Of a stretch of 64,000 nucleotides of DNA, positions 16,225 through 25,023 are shown in pieces. The notes under the pieces are model-generated. The model saw only the letters and a list, made by a program, of their open reading frames with translations. It was not told where the DNA came from and made no database searches. A program made the translations under genes and the position numbers. This DNA is from Streptomyces sp. NRRL F-5135 (lineage in GTDB: Bacteria; Actinomycetota; Actinomycetes; Streptomycetales; Streptomycetaceae), in assembly GCF_000719775.1 (NCBI RefSeq), contig NZ_JOHR01000011.1:186001-250000 (forward strand). Reading direction: 5' to 3'. How positions within the stretch are numbered: the first letter of the stretch is position 1; every line of letters begins with the position of its first letter.

Positions 16225-16252
16225 TTGACACATCGCAATATGTCGATATGAT
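16225..16252 (+). promoter_or_regulatory. Strong promoter with operator in spacer, quinone reductase gene
   Basis: Consensus -35 TTGACA (16225-16230), 16-bp spacer and -10 TATGAT (16247-16252). Within and across the spacer lies ATCGCAATATGTCGAT (16232-16247), an imperfect palindrome with outer ATCG/CGAT arms. The ATG is 6 nt after the -10, giving a leaderless mRNA. A repressor bound here would block RNA polymerase. Confidence 0.65.
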
Positions 16253-16258
16253 TTCCTC

Positions 16259-16939
16259 ATGTCGACCTCTGAGGCTGCCCCGACCGCCCTGTTCGTTCAC
16301 GCCCACCCCGAGCCCCGCTCGTTCAGCACCGCCCAGATGGCCACCGCGGCTCAGACCCTGCGCGACGCCGGCTACCGCGTCGACGTCCTCGACCTCTATG
16401 CCGATGCCTGGGCCCCGGCACTCTCCCGTGAGGAATTCGCGCCGGCGGACGGCCCGTTCAAGCCGCAAGCCGAGCAGATGCGCGCGGTCGAGGACGGGAC
16501 GCTCGACGCGGCCGTCAAGGCCCATCTCGACCGATTGCTCGCCGCTGACCTGCTCGTGCTGTCGTTCCCGATGTGGTGGTTCTCGCTGCCGGCCATCCTC
16601 AAGGGGTGGGTGGACCGGGTCTTCGTGATGGGCGGGGTCTTCGGCGGGGACTTCGGACTCTTCGGCGACGCGGCGCTCGCCGGGAAGCGAGCGATGCTGC
16701 TGCTCACGACCGGCGGCCCCAGTGAGTCGTTCCTGCCCGGCGGTGCCTTCGGACCGATGGACGACTTCCTGTTTCACATCCACCGCGGCATGCTCGAGTT
16801 CGTCGGCTACCAGGTCCTCGACCCCGTGGTCACCTATGGGCCGGCACGCATGACCGACCAGGAAAGGGCAGCGGCGCTGGAGGCGGTCAGAGAGTCGGTC
16901 GCTCTCGTCGCGGCAGATTCGAAGCTCAGCGTGCGCTGA
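16259..16939 (+). CDS. NAD(P)H dehydrogenase (quinone), flavodoxin-like fold
   Basis: 226 residues of the Flavodoxin_2 family (NQO1/MdaB/KefF group). The N-terminus ALFVHAHPEPRSFSTAQM binds the FMN/FAD phosphate, and LVLSFPMWWFSLPAILKGWVDRVF is the family hallmark; LLTTGGP follows. It should carry out two-electron reduction of quinones or related electrophiles in the cytosol, avoiding semiquinone radicals. It directly follows an ArsR repressor gene and has its own near-consensus promoter with an operator in the spacer, suggesting strong inducible expression. The start is the ATG at 16259, predicted leaderless. Confidence 0.9.
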   Translation: MSTSEAAPTALFVHAHPEPRSFSTAQMATAAQTLRDAGYRVDVLDLYADAWAPALSREEFAPADGPFKPQAEQMRAVEDGTLDAAVKAHLDRLLAADLLVLSFPMWWFSLPAILKGWVDRVFVMGGVFGGDFGLFGDAALAGKRAMLLLTTGGPSESFLPGGAFGPMDDFLFHIHRGMLEFVGYQVLDPVVTYGPARMTDQERAAALEAVRESVALVAADSKLSVR

Positions 16940-17142
16940 GTGGCGCCGTGCGCCCGAAGGGCGGGTTCGGCGGCGTCCGGCGCGTGCGATCGCGAGACGG
17001 AGGATCGGCGTCGCCGACGGACCGGACGCACTCGGGCGACTCCGACAACGCGGCAGGGGACCCCTCTCAGCGGCAGCCGGGGGACGCGTGCCACGCCTCG
17101 CCGAGCGGGCGGGACCTCTCAAACACGCCCTAGGCTGGGGTG

Positions 17143-18489
17143 ATGGCAGTGGATCGGCGACTGCGCGCCGTGGTGGCCCTGTCGCAGGCGATGGCGTCGG
17201 CCGTCACACCCCAGGACGTCTGGCGGGCGGCGGCGCGCGGCGCGTGCGAGGCGCTCGGCGGGAGCTTCGCGGCGCTGTCGCTGTGGGAGCGGGACCTGGG
17301 CCGGCTCAGGGTGCTGGTCAACGTGGGGGCCCTGGCGGAGGGCGAGGAGGAGTTCCCGGACGACGAGACCTACCCGGTCCACCGGTTCCCGGAGATCACG
17401 GACGCGGCGCCGGGCGCGTGGGTGGAGACGGCGGAGCCGGGACCGGAGCGGACCGTGCCGGGAGCGGAGGGCACGGGACCGGGCCCGGCCGGGCCCGAGC
17501 AGGTGGAGCCGGGCGACAGCCTGCCGCTTCCCGAGCAGGCGGAAGAGCAGGCGGAAACGGGCGGGGGCCTGCCGCCGCCGGACCCGGCGGCCGGCCGTAC
17601 CGGAGGCGGGAACGGCGGGCCCACCCCTGGCCGTGCCACCGGCCTTGCCACCGGCCGGACCACGCCGCTCGCCGCCGCCGCGGAGCCCACCGCCGCCCCC
17701 CACGGGCGCGGTGAGCGCGCCGCCGCGCTGTGGCGGCGCGGACGGGGCAGCTGCGTCGTCGCGCCGGTCGTCTGCCACGGCCGGGCGTGGGGCGAGCTGT
17801 ACGTGGCCCGGCCGCGGGGCGCCGCCGTCTTCGACGCGGACGACGCGGACTTCGCCACCGTCGTCGCGTCGGCGGTCGCGGCGGGCATCGCCCAGACGGA
17901 ACGGCTCGAAGAGGTCCGCCGGCTCGCCTTCACCGACCCGCTGACCGGGCTGGCGAACCGGCGTGCGGTGGACCGGCTGCTGGACGAGGCGATCGGCCGG
18001 CACCGCACGGAACACGTCGTGGTCAGCCTGGTCGTCTGCGACCTCAACGGCCTCAAGAGGGTCAACGACACCCAGGGCCACGCGGTGGGCGACCGGCTGC
18101 TGGAACGGTTCGCCACGCTGCTGTCCGTATGCGGCGCCCGCCTGCCGGGGGCGCTGGCGGGGCGGCTGGGCGGGGACGAGTTCTGCCTCGTGGCCGTGGG
18201 GCCGGGACCGGACGAGGTGATCGCCGCGGTCACGGAGCTGTGCGCGCGGGCGGACGAACTGGAGACGGGCGAGGGCGTCGCGTGCGGAATGGCGTCGACG
18301 GGCGACCCGATCGGCGAGGTCCGCTCGGCCCGCCGTCTGTTCCGCCTGGCGGACGCGGCGCAGTACCGGGCGAAGGCGGCTCGGACGCGGGGCGCGCTGG
18401 TGGTGGCGGGCCGCGACGACGAGGTGCTGCGCCTGGCGGAGACGCCGCCGCGCCGGGGCGCGGACCGCCGCCGCTTCCGGGACGCGTGA
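17143..18489 (+). CDS. cdgE: GAF-GGDEF diguanylate cyclase
   Basis: 448 residues, soluble. The N-terminal GAF-like domain is split: residues ~1-95 ([19 protein letters not shown]...) and ~195-260 ([19 protein letters not shown]) are separated by ~100 residues rich in Pro, Gly, Glu and Ala. The C-terminal GGDEF domain (about 265-425) is intact, with [13 protein letters not shown] and the active-site LGGDEFCL, so c-di-GMP synthesis is expected. No RxxD inhibitory site sits five residues before GGDEF, so product inhibition may be absent. In Streptomyces c-di-GMP acts through BldD and RsiG to hold vegetative growth. From memory the position and architecture match CdgE (SCO4931). TAGGCT lies 6 nt before the ATG, suggesting a leaderless mRNA. 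Confidence 0.85.
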   Translation: MAVDRRLRAVVALSQAMASAVTPQDVWRAAARGACEALGGSFAALSLWERDLGRLRVLVNVGALAEGEEEFPDDETYPVHRFPEITDAAPGAWVETAEPGPERTVPGAEGTGPGPAGPEQVEPGDSLPLPEQAEEQAETGGGLPPPDPAAGRTGGGNGGPTPGRATGLATGRTTPLAAAAEPTAAPHGRGERAAALWRRGRGSCVVAPVVCHGRAWGELYVARPRGAAVFDADDADFATVVASAVAAGIAQTERLEEVRRLAFTDPLTGLANRRAVDRLLDEAIGRHRTEHVVVSLVVCDLNGLKRVNDTQGHAVGDRLLERFATLLSVCGARLPGALAGRLGGDEFCLVAVGPGPDEVIAAVTELCARADELETGEGVACGMASTGDPIGEVRSARRLFRLADAAQYRAKAARTRGALVVAGRDDEVLRLAETPPRRGADRRRFRDA

Positions 18490-18581
18490 CGGCCCGGCCG
18501 GGCTTCACGCCGTCACCGCTCACGCCTGTCCGCCTGTCACGCCCGCCGCGCGACCGGACCCCCGCCGCCGAACGGCCCGCC

Positions 18582-19484
18582 TTAGACCCCCCGTACGTGC
18601 ACCACGTCCCCCGCCCCCACCGGATGCCGGGTGCCGTCCGCCGTCCGTACCACCAGGCGGCCGTCGCCGTCGACCGCCGCCGCCTCCCCCACCAGTTCGC
18701 GGTCCCCCGGCAGTTGGGCCCGTACGGTACGGCCCAGCGTCGCGCAGCCCGCCACGTACGCCTCCTGGAGGCGCGACGCGGCCGGGTCGCCGGCGGCCTC
18801 GCGCCAGCGCTCGTACCAGCTCTCCAGCGACCGCAGGACGGACCGCAGCAGGGTGTCGCGGTCCAGGGACACCGCGTTGGCCAGGGCCAGCGAACCGGCC
18901 GTGGCGACGGGCAGTTCCGAGGCGTGCAGGGAGACGTTCAGGCCGATGCCCATGATCACGGCGTCCTCGCCCGCGCGTTCGGCGAGGATGCCGCCCGCCT
19001 TGCGTTCCTCGCCCGCCACGGTCACCAGGAGGTCGTTCGGCCACTTCAGGGACATGTCCACGCCCGCGCCCCGCGCCAGCCCGGTCGCGGCGGCGACCCC
19101 GGCGAGCAGGGGCAGCCAACCGTACCGCTCGACGGGCACGGCCGGGCCCGGCCGGAGCAGGACGGAGAAGAACAGGCCCGAGCGCGCGGGCGCCGACCAG
19201 CGGCGGTCCAGTCGGCCCCGGCCCGCCGTCTGTTCCTCGGCGACCAGCACCGCGCCCTCGGCCAGGGCCGGCTCCCCGCGCGCGGCGGCCCGCGTGATGC
19301 GCTCGGCGAGGTCCGAGTTGGTGGAGCCCGTCGCGTCGACCACGTCGAACGAGGTCCACAGCCCGCCCGGCCTGATCAGCCCGCGGCGCAGCGAGCGCGC
19401 GTTCAGCGGGGGGCGCTCCAGGTCCGACCAGCGGCCGGCGGGGGTACTCGGCGGGGTCTCCCCCGGGGTGTTCGGCTCCGTCAT
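18582..19484 (-). CDS. birA: Biotin-[acetyl-CoA-carboxylase] ligase
   Basis: 300 residues. Core BirA motifs: [20 protein letters not shown] (biotinyl-AMP loop), LKWPNDLL and KAGGILAE, followed by the C-terminal SH3-like domain (about 245-300). There is no N-terminal DNA-binding domain, so it is a group I ligase, not a repressor. It attaches biotin to the carboxyl carrier domain of acyl-CoA carboxylase alpha subunits such as the AccA encoded at 29821. It is divergent from pccB with about 207 nt between. TAGGGT (19492-19497) ends 7 nt before the ATG, suggesting a leaderless transcript. Confidence 0.93.
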   Translation of the reverse strand: MTEPNTPGETPPSTPAGRWSDLERPPLNARSLRRGLIRPGGLWTSFDVVDATGSTNSDLAERITRAAARGEPALAEGAVLVAEEQTAGRGRLDRRWSAPARSGLFFSVLLRPGPAVPVERYGWLPLLAGVAAATGLARGAGVDMSLKWPNDLLVTVAGEERKAGGILAERAGEDAVIMGIGLNVSLHASELPVATAGSLALANAVSLDRDTLLRSVLRSLESWYERWREAAGDPAASRLQEAYVAGCATLGRTVRAQLPGDRELVGEAAAVDGDGRLVVRTADGTRHPVGAGDVVHVRGV

Positions 19485-19691
19485 ACGAGCCACCCTAGAT
19501 GTGGCAAACACCGCACCGCCGATCCCGCATCCGCGGCTATACGCTACGGATCAGTAGCAACCACCAGATCGCCATCAGCTCCACCGTCAGCTCCACCGTC
19601 AGCAGCAGCGACCAGCACCGTTCATCAGCGACGGATCAGCAGAACGGCCCAGCAGGAACCGACCTCGACACCCGCAGGGAGCCGCACCCCG

Positions 19692-21287
19692 ATGTCCCAG
19701 CAGGAAGCCAGCACCAGCAGCCACACCACCGCGGGCAAGATCGCGGACCTACAGCGCCGCATCGAGGAAGCCACCCACGCCGGATCCGCGCGCGCCGTGG
19801 AGAAACAGCACGCCAAGGGCAAGCTGACGGCCCGCGAGCGGATCGGGCTGCTGCTGGACGAGGGGTCGTTCGTCGAACTGGACGAGTTCGCCCGGCACCG
19901 CTCCACCAGCTTCGGCATCGAGAAGAACCGCCCGTACGGGGACGGCGTCATCACCGGTTACGGCACGGTCGACGGCCGCCCGGTCTGCGTGTACTCGCAG
20001 GACTTCACGATCTTCGGCGGCTCGCTCGGCGAGGTCTACGGCGAGAAGATCGTCAAGGTCATGGACTTCGCGCTGAAGACCGGTTGCCCGATCATCGGCA
20101 TCAACGACGGCGGCGGCGCCCGCATCCAGGAGGGCGTGGCCGCGCTGGGTCTCTTCGCGGAGATCTTCCGTCGCAACGTGCACGCGTCCGGGGTCGTCCC
20201 GCAGATCAGCCTGATCGTGGGCCCGTGCGCGGGAGGCGCCGTCTACTCCCCCGCCATCACCGACTTCACGGTGATGGTGGACCGGACCTCGCACATGTTC
20301 ATCACGGGGCCCGACGTCATCAAGACGGTGACGGGTGAGGACGTCGGCTTCGAGGAGCTGGGCGGAGCCCGTACGCACAACACGACCTCCGGCGTGGCCC
20401 ACCACATGGCGGGCGACGAGAAGGACGCCATCGAGTACGTCAAGTCCCTGCTCTCCTACCTCCCTTCCAACAACCTCTCCGAGCCGCCCGCCTTCCCCGA
20501 GGAGGCCGAGCCGGCGGTGACGGACGAGGACCGCGAGCTGGACACGCTGATCCCGGATTCCGCGAACCAGCCCTACGACATGCACACCGCCGTCGAACAC
20601 GTCCTGGACGACGGCGAGTTCCTCGAGACCCAGGCGCTGTTCGCGCCGAACATCATCACCGGCTTCGGCCGCGTCGAGGGTTACCCGGTGGGGATCGTCG
20701 CCAACCAGCCGCTGCAGTTCGCGGGCTGCCTCGACATCAACGCCTCGGAGAAGGCGGCGCGGTTCGTCCGTACCTGCGACGCGTTCAACGTCCCCGTCCT
20801 GACGTTCGTGGACGTGCCGGGCTTCCTGCCCGGCGTCGACCAGGAGTACGGCGGGATCATCCGGCGCGGCGCCAAGCTGATCTACGCGTACGCGGAGGCC
20901 ACCGTCCCGCTGATCACGGTCATCACCCGCAAGGCGTTCGGCGGCGCTTACGACGTCATGGGCTCCAAGCACCTGGGCGCCGATCTCAACGTGGCGTGGC
21001 CCACCGCGCAGATCGCGGTCATGGGCGCGCAGGGCGCGGTGAACATCCTGCACCGCCGGACGATCGCCGCCGCCGGTGACGAGGCCGCGCGGGAGGAGAC
21101 CCGCGCCCGGCTGATCGAGGAGTACGAGGACGCCCTGCTCAATCCGTACGTGGCGGCGGAACGCGGATACGTGGACGCGGTGATCATGCCGTCGGACACC
21201 CGGGCGCACATCGTGAAGGGGCTGCGCCAGCTGCGGACCAAGCGCGAGAGCCTGCCCCCGAAGAAGCACGGCAACATCCCGCTGTGA
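19692..21287 (+). CDS. pccB: Acyl-CoA (propionyl-CoA) carboxylase beta subunit
   Basis: 531 residues, normal length for actinobacterial AccB/PccB carboxyltransferase subunits. It transfers CO2 from carboxybiotin to propionyl- or acetyl-CoA, giving methylmalonyl- or malonyl-CoA for fatty acid and polyketide synthesis. Visible features: [15 protein letters not shown], the N-half oxyanion loop [13 protein letters not shown] and [14 protein letters not shown], and the C-half [23 protein letters not shown] and [10 protein letters not shown]. The conserved start is ATG 19692 (MSQQEAS). An AGGGAG is about 9 nt upstream, and TATACGCTACGG (about 19538) gives -10-like sequences. A 12-nt tandem repeat CAGCTCCACCGT lies in the leader (about 19578-19601). 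The small epsilon subunit gene follows after 26 nt. Confidence 0.95.
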   Translation: MSQQEASTSSHTTAGKIADLQRRIEEATHAGSARAVEKQHAKGKLTARERIGLLLDEGSFVELDEFARHRSTSFGIEKNRPYGDGVITGYGTVDGRPVCVYSQDFTIFGGSLGEVYGEKIVKVMDFALKTGCPIIGINDGGGARIQEGVAALGLFAEIFRRNVHASGVVPQISLIVGPCAGGAVYSPAITDFTVMVDRTSHMFITGPDVIKTVTGEDVGFEELGGARTHNTTSGVAHHMAGDEKDAIEYVKSLLSYLPSNNLSEPPAFPEEAEPAVTDEDRELDTLIPDSANQPYDMHTAVEHVLDDGEFLETQALFAPNIITGFGRVEGYPVGIVANQPLQFAGCLDINASEKAARFVRTCDAFNVPVLTFVDVPGFLPGVDQEYGGIIRRGAKLIYAYAEATVPLITVITRKAFGGAYDVMGSKHLGADLNVAWPTAQIAVMGAQGAVNILHRRTIAAAGDEAAREETRARLIEEYEDALLNPYVAAERGYVDAVIMPSDTRAHIVKGLRQLRTKRESLPPKKHGNIPL

Positions 21288-21313
21288 ACCCGCGCCGAGC
21301 TCAGGAGCTGCTG

Positions 21314-21529
21314 ATGATCAAGGTCGTACGCGGCAACCCGACCCGCGAGGAACTGGCCGCCGCGCTGGCGGTGGTCCGGGCCCGCGCCACCGCGGCTGCC
21401 GAGGCGCCGTCGCCGGGCCCGGCGGGCGGGCGCCCCGCCGCCGCCTGGTCGGCACCGGACAGAATCGCCCGCCGCCCCCTGCCCCGCCCGGGGCCACGGG
21501 CCTGGGCCCGCACGTACTGGCCCGGTTAG
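21314..21529 (+). CDS. pccE: Acyl-CoA carboxylase epsilon subunit
   Basis: 71 residues. IKVVRGNPTREELAAALAVV is the diagnostic N-terminal segment of the actinobacterial carboxylase epsilon subunit, a small protein that stabilises the alpha-beta holoenzyme and raises activity. The rest is Ala/Pro-rich and ends in RAWARTYWPG, also typical. The ATG at 21314 has AGGAG 7 nt upstream; a GTG at 21284 overlapping the pccB stop is less likely because it would add a non-conserved stretch. It is clearly co-transcribed with pccB. Confidence 0.9.
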   Translation: MIKVVRGNPTREELAAALAVVRARATAAAEAPSPGPAGGRPAAAWSAPDRIARRPLPRPGPRAWARTYWPG

Positions 21530-21569
21530 CGGACGGGGGGCGCGAGGCGCTGACAGGAGCGGGCGTGAA

Positions 21570-21602
21570 GAAGGCGCCGTCCATGGGGGCGACGGCGCCT
21601 TC
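21570..21602. terminator. Bidirectional terminator between pccE and sulP
   Basis: Perfect 12-bp inverted repeat GAAGGCGCCGTC (21570-21581) / GACGGCGCCTTC (21591-21602) with a 9-nt loop, located between convergent pccE and the SulP gene. Confidence 0.8.
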
Positions 21603-21680
21603 TGTTCCGTGGGGGCGTACCGGGCGTACCAAGGCCTACGGGTTCACGGGGTACGGGGGCCGCCGGCCGCACGGGGCGGC

Positions 21681-24152
21681 TCAGCGCATGCGTACCTGGC
21701 CGCCGTCGTATCCGCCTCCCGCGCCGGCTCCGGCGCCCGCGCCCGCGCCCGCGCCCATCGACTCCATGACGTCCTCCATCGGCGTCGGGTCGAGGTAGAA
21801 CCACTCCGCCGTCGGGCCGGGCTCGTGCGCCGGGCCGCCCGCCGGGCCGGGCGGGGCCGCCGGAGGGGTGGGGGCGTTCGGCAGGTTCGGGCGGAGCAGT
21901 TCCACCCGTACCTCGCCCGTGCCGCGCTGCTGCGCCACGAACTCGTCCACCTGGCTGCGGCAGGCGTGGTCCCAGTGCGTCACCCCGGTCAGGTCCAGCC
22001 GGATCCTGGGCATCCCCGCCGACGCGACCTCCTCCAGGGCGTCGATCAGCTTCGGCAGCCGCAGGAAGGTCACGTTCCCGGTCATGACCAGCTTCGCGGT
22101 GTCGCCCTCGACGGTGGTGCGCACCGACGTCTGCGACATCCGCAGCGCGGCCAGGACGATGCCCGCCGCCAGGCCCACCAGGACGCCCTCCAGCAGCGCG
22201 GTCGCGACGATCACGACCGTGGTCACGGTCATGACCGCGAACTCGCCCCGGTCCTGCTTCCACATCTTCGGGAACTCCGCGGGCGCGAACAGCTTCCAGC
22301 CGCTGTGCACCAGCACCCCCGCCAGCACGCAGATGGGGATCAGCGCGAGCACGTTCGGCAGGAGCAGCGCGAAGGCGAGCAGCCACAGACCGTGCAGCGT
22401 GCGGGAGATCTTCGTCTTGGCACCCGCCGCGACGTTGGCCGAGCTACGGGCGACCACGGCCGTGATCGGCAGCGCGCCGAGGAGGCCGGCCACGGTGTTG
22501 CCCGCGCCCTGGGCGATCAGCTCGGTGTTGTAGCGGGTCCGCTCGCCGCTGTGCATCCGGTCCACGGCTGCGGCGGTGAACAGGCTCTCGGCCGAGGCGA
22601 TGATCGTGAAGGTGACCACGGTGGTCAGGACGGCGCCGTTGGCGAGGGCCGCGAACTGCGTGGGGCCGGGGAGTTGCACGGACGCCAGCAGGTTGCCGAC
22701 CTGGAGCGTGTTGATCTGGACCCCGGGCAGGGCGGCGACGATCATGCCGCCGGCCACCGCGACCAGCGCGGCCGGCATCTTGTTGAGCGGCGCCGGCACC
22801 TTCTTCCACATGAAGCTCAGGACCACCGTACCGATGCCGAGGGCCGCCGCGATGGTCTTCTGCGGATCGGACAGCGTGTCCGCGATCAGCCCGGGGACGC
22901 CGAGCATGTTCTCGTAGGCCACGCCGATGGCCTTCGCGTCCATCATCGGATACGCCTGGCTGAACATCAGGGGCAGTCCGATACCGGCCAGCATGCCCTG
23001 CACCACGGCGATCGACGTCGCCTGGAACATCCGGCCGAGCCGGATCAGGCCGAGCCCGATCTGGAGCACACCGGCCGCCAGCACGATCACACCGAGCATG
23101 GCCAGCCCGTGCTGCGCGATCGCCTCCGCCACCAGCGCCGCGAGACCGGCGGCCGGGCCGCTGACCTGGAGGGTGCTGCCACGCGCCGCGCCGACCACCA
23201 GCCCGCCGATGACCCCGGAGATGATGCCGAGTTCGGCGGGGGCGCCGGAGGCCACGGCCACGCCGATGCACAGGGGGAGCGCCACGAGGAAGACGACGAA
23301 GGACGCGACGATCTCGTTGGTGATGTTGACGCCCTGGGTGTTGCCCAGCAGCCCCTCGACGAACGTACCGCCCGGGAACTTCCCGCCCGGCCCGCCGCCC
23401 GCGGCTCCGCCGCCGGGCTCCGCACCGGTCCGCCCGCCCCGCCGCGCCCCGTCGGCCGCCTGGCGCGGCGCCCGGTCCTGGCGCGGCGGCTCGGACGGGG
23501 GCTTCCCGTGGGAGGGCCCGGCCTCCCGGCCCTCCGCGAAGGAGGAGGCACCGTGCGAGCCGAACGCGTCGAACCCGTCGAAGGCGGCGACGGATGCCTC
23601 GAAGGAGGAGTCGTACGGTTCGAAGGGGTCGGGCGGCAGCGAGCCGGCCCCCGGCACGGGGGGCGCCGCGGGCCCCCGGCCCGCCGGGCCCGCGCGGTGG
23701 CGGCCACCGCCCGCCGTGCCGGGGTGGCCCTCGCCGACGTAGCCCTGGCTGACGTAGCCGGGCCGGGAGCCGCCTCCGTGGGAGGGGCCCCCCGGTCCGT
23801 GCGAGGGGTCCGGCCCGTAGGAGGGGGCCGGTCCGTGCGGTTCCGCCGCGCCGTAGGGCCGGCCGTAGGACTCGCCGTACCCCCCGTCCGCGCCGTAGGA
23901 CGGACCGCCCGCGTACGGTGAACCGCCCCCGTACGCCTCGTCCGCGTACGGGCCGCCGTACGACTCCCCGTACGACTCCCCGTACGCGTCGCCGCCGTTG
24001 TACGCCCGTTCACCGCCCCGGCCGTCGCCGTACGCCCGGCCCGGGCCGCGATCACCGCCGCCGCCACCACCGTTGGTGCCGCCGGAGCCGCCCCGGCCTC
24101 CGGGCCCCTGTCCGGGGTAGCCGGCCGGGCCCCAGTCCCGTTCGGTGCTCAT
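21681..24152 (-). CDS. SulP-family anion transporter (probable bicarbonate) with STAS domain
   Basis: 823 residues. The first ~275 are low complexity: Gly/Tyr/Ser/Pro-rich repeats such as YGESYGESYGGPY and GPSYGADGG, then Pro-rich sequence. The SulP membrane core (about 278-670) starts ITNEIVASFVVFLVALPLCIG and contains the family segments GLVVGAARGSTLQVSGPAAG and LPITAVVARSSANVAAGAKTK. A STAS domain (about 690-765) and a Gly/Ala tail follow. The start ATG at 24152 overlaps the stop of the carbonic anhydrase gene by 4 nt (ATGA), so the two are translationally coupled. SulP-carbonic anhydrase pairing is the known signature of bicarbonate uptake systems, so the likely substrate is bicarbonate rather than sulfate (inference from context). 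The long disordered N-terminus is unusual. Confidence 0.88.
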   Translation of the reverse strand: MSTERDWGPAGYPGQGPGGRGGSGGTNGGGGGGDRGPGRAYGDGRGGERAYNGGDAYGESYGESYGGPYADEAYGGGSPYAGGPSYGADGGYGESYGRPYGAAEPHGPAPSYGPDPSHGPGGPSHGGGSRPGYVSQGYVGEGHPGTAGGGRHRAGPAGRGPAAPPVPGAGSLPPDPFEPYDSSFEASVAAFDGFDAFGSHGASSFAEGREAGPSHGKPPSEPPRQDRAPRQAADGARRGGRTGAEPGGGAAGGGPGGKFPGGTFVEGLLGNTQGVNITNEIVASFVVFLVALPLCIGVAVASGAPAELGIISGVIGGLVVGAARGSTLQVSGPAAGLAALVAEAIAQHGLAMLGVIVLAAGVLQIGLGLIRLGRMFQATSIAVVQGMLAGIGLPLMFSQAYPMMDAKAIGVAYENMLGVPGLIADTLSDPQKTIAAALGIGTVVLSFMWKKVPAPLNKMPAALVAVAGGMIVAALPGVQINTLQVGNLLASVQLPGPTQFAALANGAVLTTVVTFTIIASAESLFTAAAVDRMHSGERTRYNTELIAQGAGNTVAGLLGALPITAVVARSSANVAAGAKTKISRTLHGLWLLAFALLLPNVLALIPICVLAGVLVHSGWKLFAPAEFPKMWKQDRGEFAVMTVTTVVIVATALLEGVLVGLAAGIVLAALRMSQTSVRTTVEGDTAKLVMTGNVTFLRLPKLIDALEEVASAGMPRIRLDLTGVTHWDHACRSQVDEFVAQQRGTGEVRVELLRPNLPNAPTPPAAPPGPAGGPAHEPGPTAEWFYLDPTPMEDVMESMGAGAGAGAGAGAGGGYDGGQVRMR

Positions 24153-24787
24153 GACGCGTGCACCAGGAAGTGCTCGCCGCTCGGGTCCAGCTCCCAGACC
24201 CGGCCCGTGTGCACCTCGTAGTACCAGCCGTGCAGCCGGAGCCTGCCCTCGTCCAGCCGCCGCCGTACCGCCGGGTACTCCCGCAGTGCCGCGAGCTGCG
24301 CCCGCACGTTGAGCTGCGTCAGTTCGGTGACCAGCTCCTTCCACCCCTCGGACGAGGTCGCGGCCGGTCCGGTCGGCTCGCGTTCCAGTACGGAGGCCAG
24401 CCGGGGCCGCGCCACGTCCAGCCAGGCGCCGACCCCGGGCAGGGCGGAGAGGTCCTGGTGGCTGGCCAGCGCGCCCATGGCGCCGCAGTGCGAGTGACCG
24501 CAGACGACGATGTCCTGAACGTTCAGCACCTCCACCGCGTACTCAACGGTGGCGCCCTCACCGCACGCCTGGTCCGGCCGGTGCGGGGGCACGATGTTGC
24601 CCGCATTGCGGATCTCGAATACCTCGCCGGGCCGCGCACCCGTGATCAGAGCAGGAATGACACGGGAATCCGAGCATGCCACGAAAAGGGCTTCCGGGAA
24701 TTGCCCGTCGGCCAGTTTCCGGTATGTATCGCTTTCGAAATCCACCCGGCGACGGAACGAGCGGGCGCGTTCGAGCAGAGCCTGCAT
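24149..24787 (-). CDS. Beta-class carbonic anhydrase
   Basis: 212 residues. Zinc ligands are in the standard positions: Cys and the Asp/Arg dyad in CSDSRV (about 38-43), His and Cys in GHSHCGAM (about 96-103). It interconverts CO2 and bicarbonate. The gene is the first of a two-gene operon, its stop overlapping the start of a SulP transporter. GGGAGG lies 7 nt upstream of the ATG at 24787. The operon adjoins pccB-pccE and is near accA, enzymes that consume bicarbonate, so a supply role is plausible. A divergent two-component system starts 236 nt away. Confidence 0.93.
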   Translation of the reverse strand: MQALLERARSFRRRVDFESDTYRKLADGQFPEALFVACSDSRVIPALITGARPGEVFEIRNAGNIVPPHRPDQACGEGATVEYAVEVLNVQDIVVCGHSHCGAMGALASHQDLSALPGVGAWLDVARPRLASVLEREPTGPAATSSEGWKELVTELTQLNVRAQLAALREYPAVRRRLDEGRLRLHGWYYEVHTGRVWELDPSGEHFLVHAS

Positions 24788-25023
24788 GTGATGCCTCCCA
24801 GCGACCTGTTGGGGCTTGGACCTGCCTCAACACCGTAGAGAGTGTCATGCAAGACGAAGGTTAGAAGGACACTAACGCGACGCCATAATTTGACCAGGAA
24901 CTGTGACCTGCCTCCCAGTCGAGCAAAAGACGTGTGGATCGAATTCGATTCTTGTACGGTGTTCGCCCGGCGCGCCATATCCAGGAACATGCGTCGTCCG
25001 AATTCACGGAGAGACGGAACTTA

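Noticed and set aside
17730..19691. Upstream extension of the pccB frame
   Set aside because: The frame is open through the GGDEF gene and birA but contains no carboxylase sequence; the conserved protein begins at ATG 19692.
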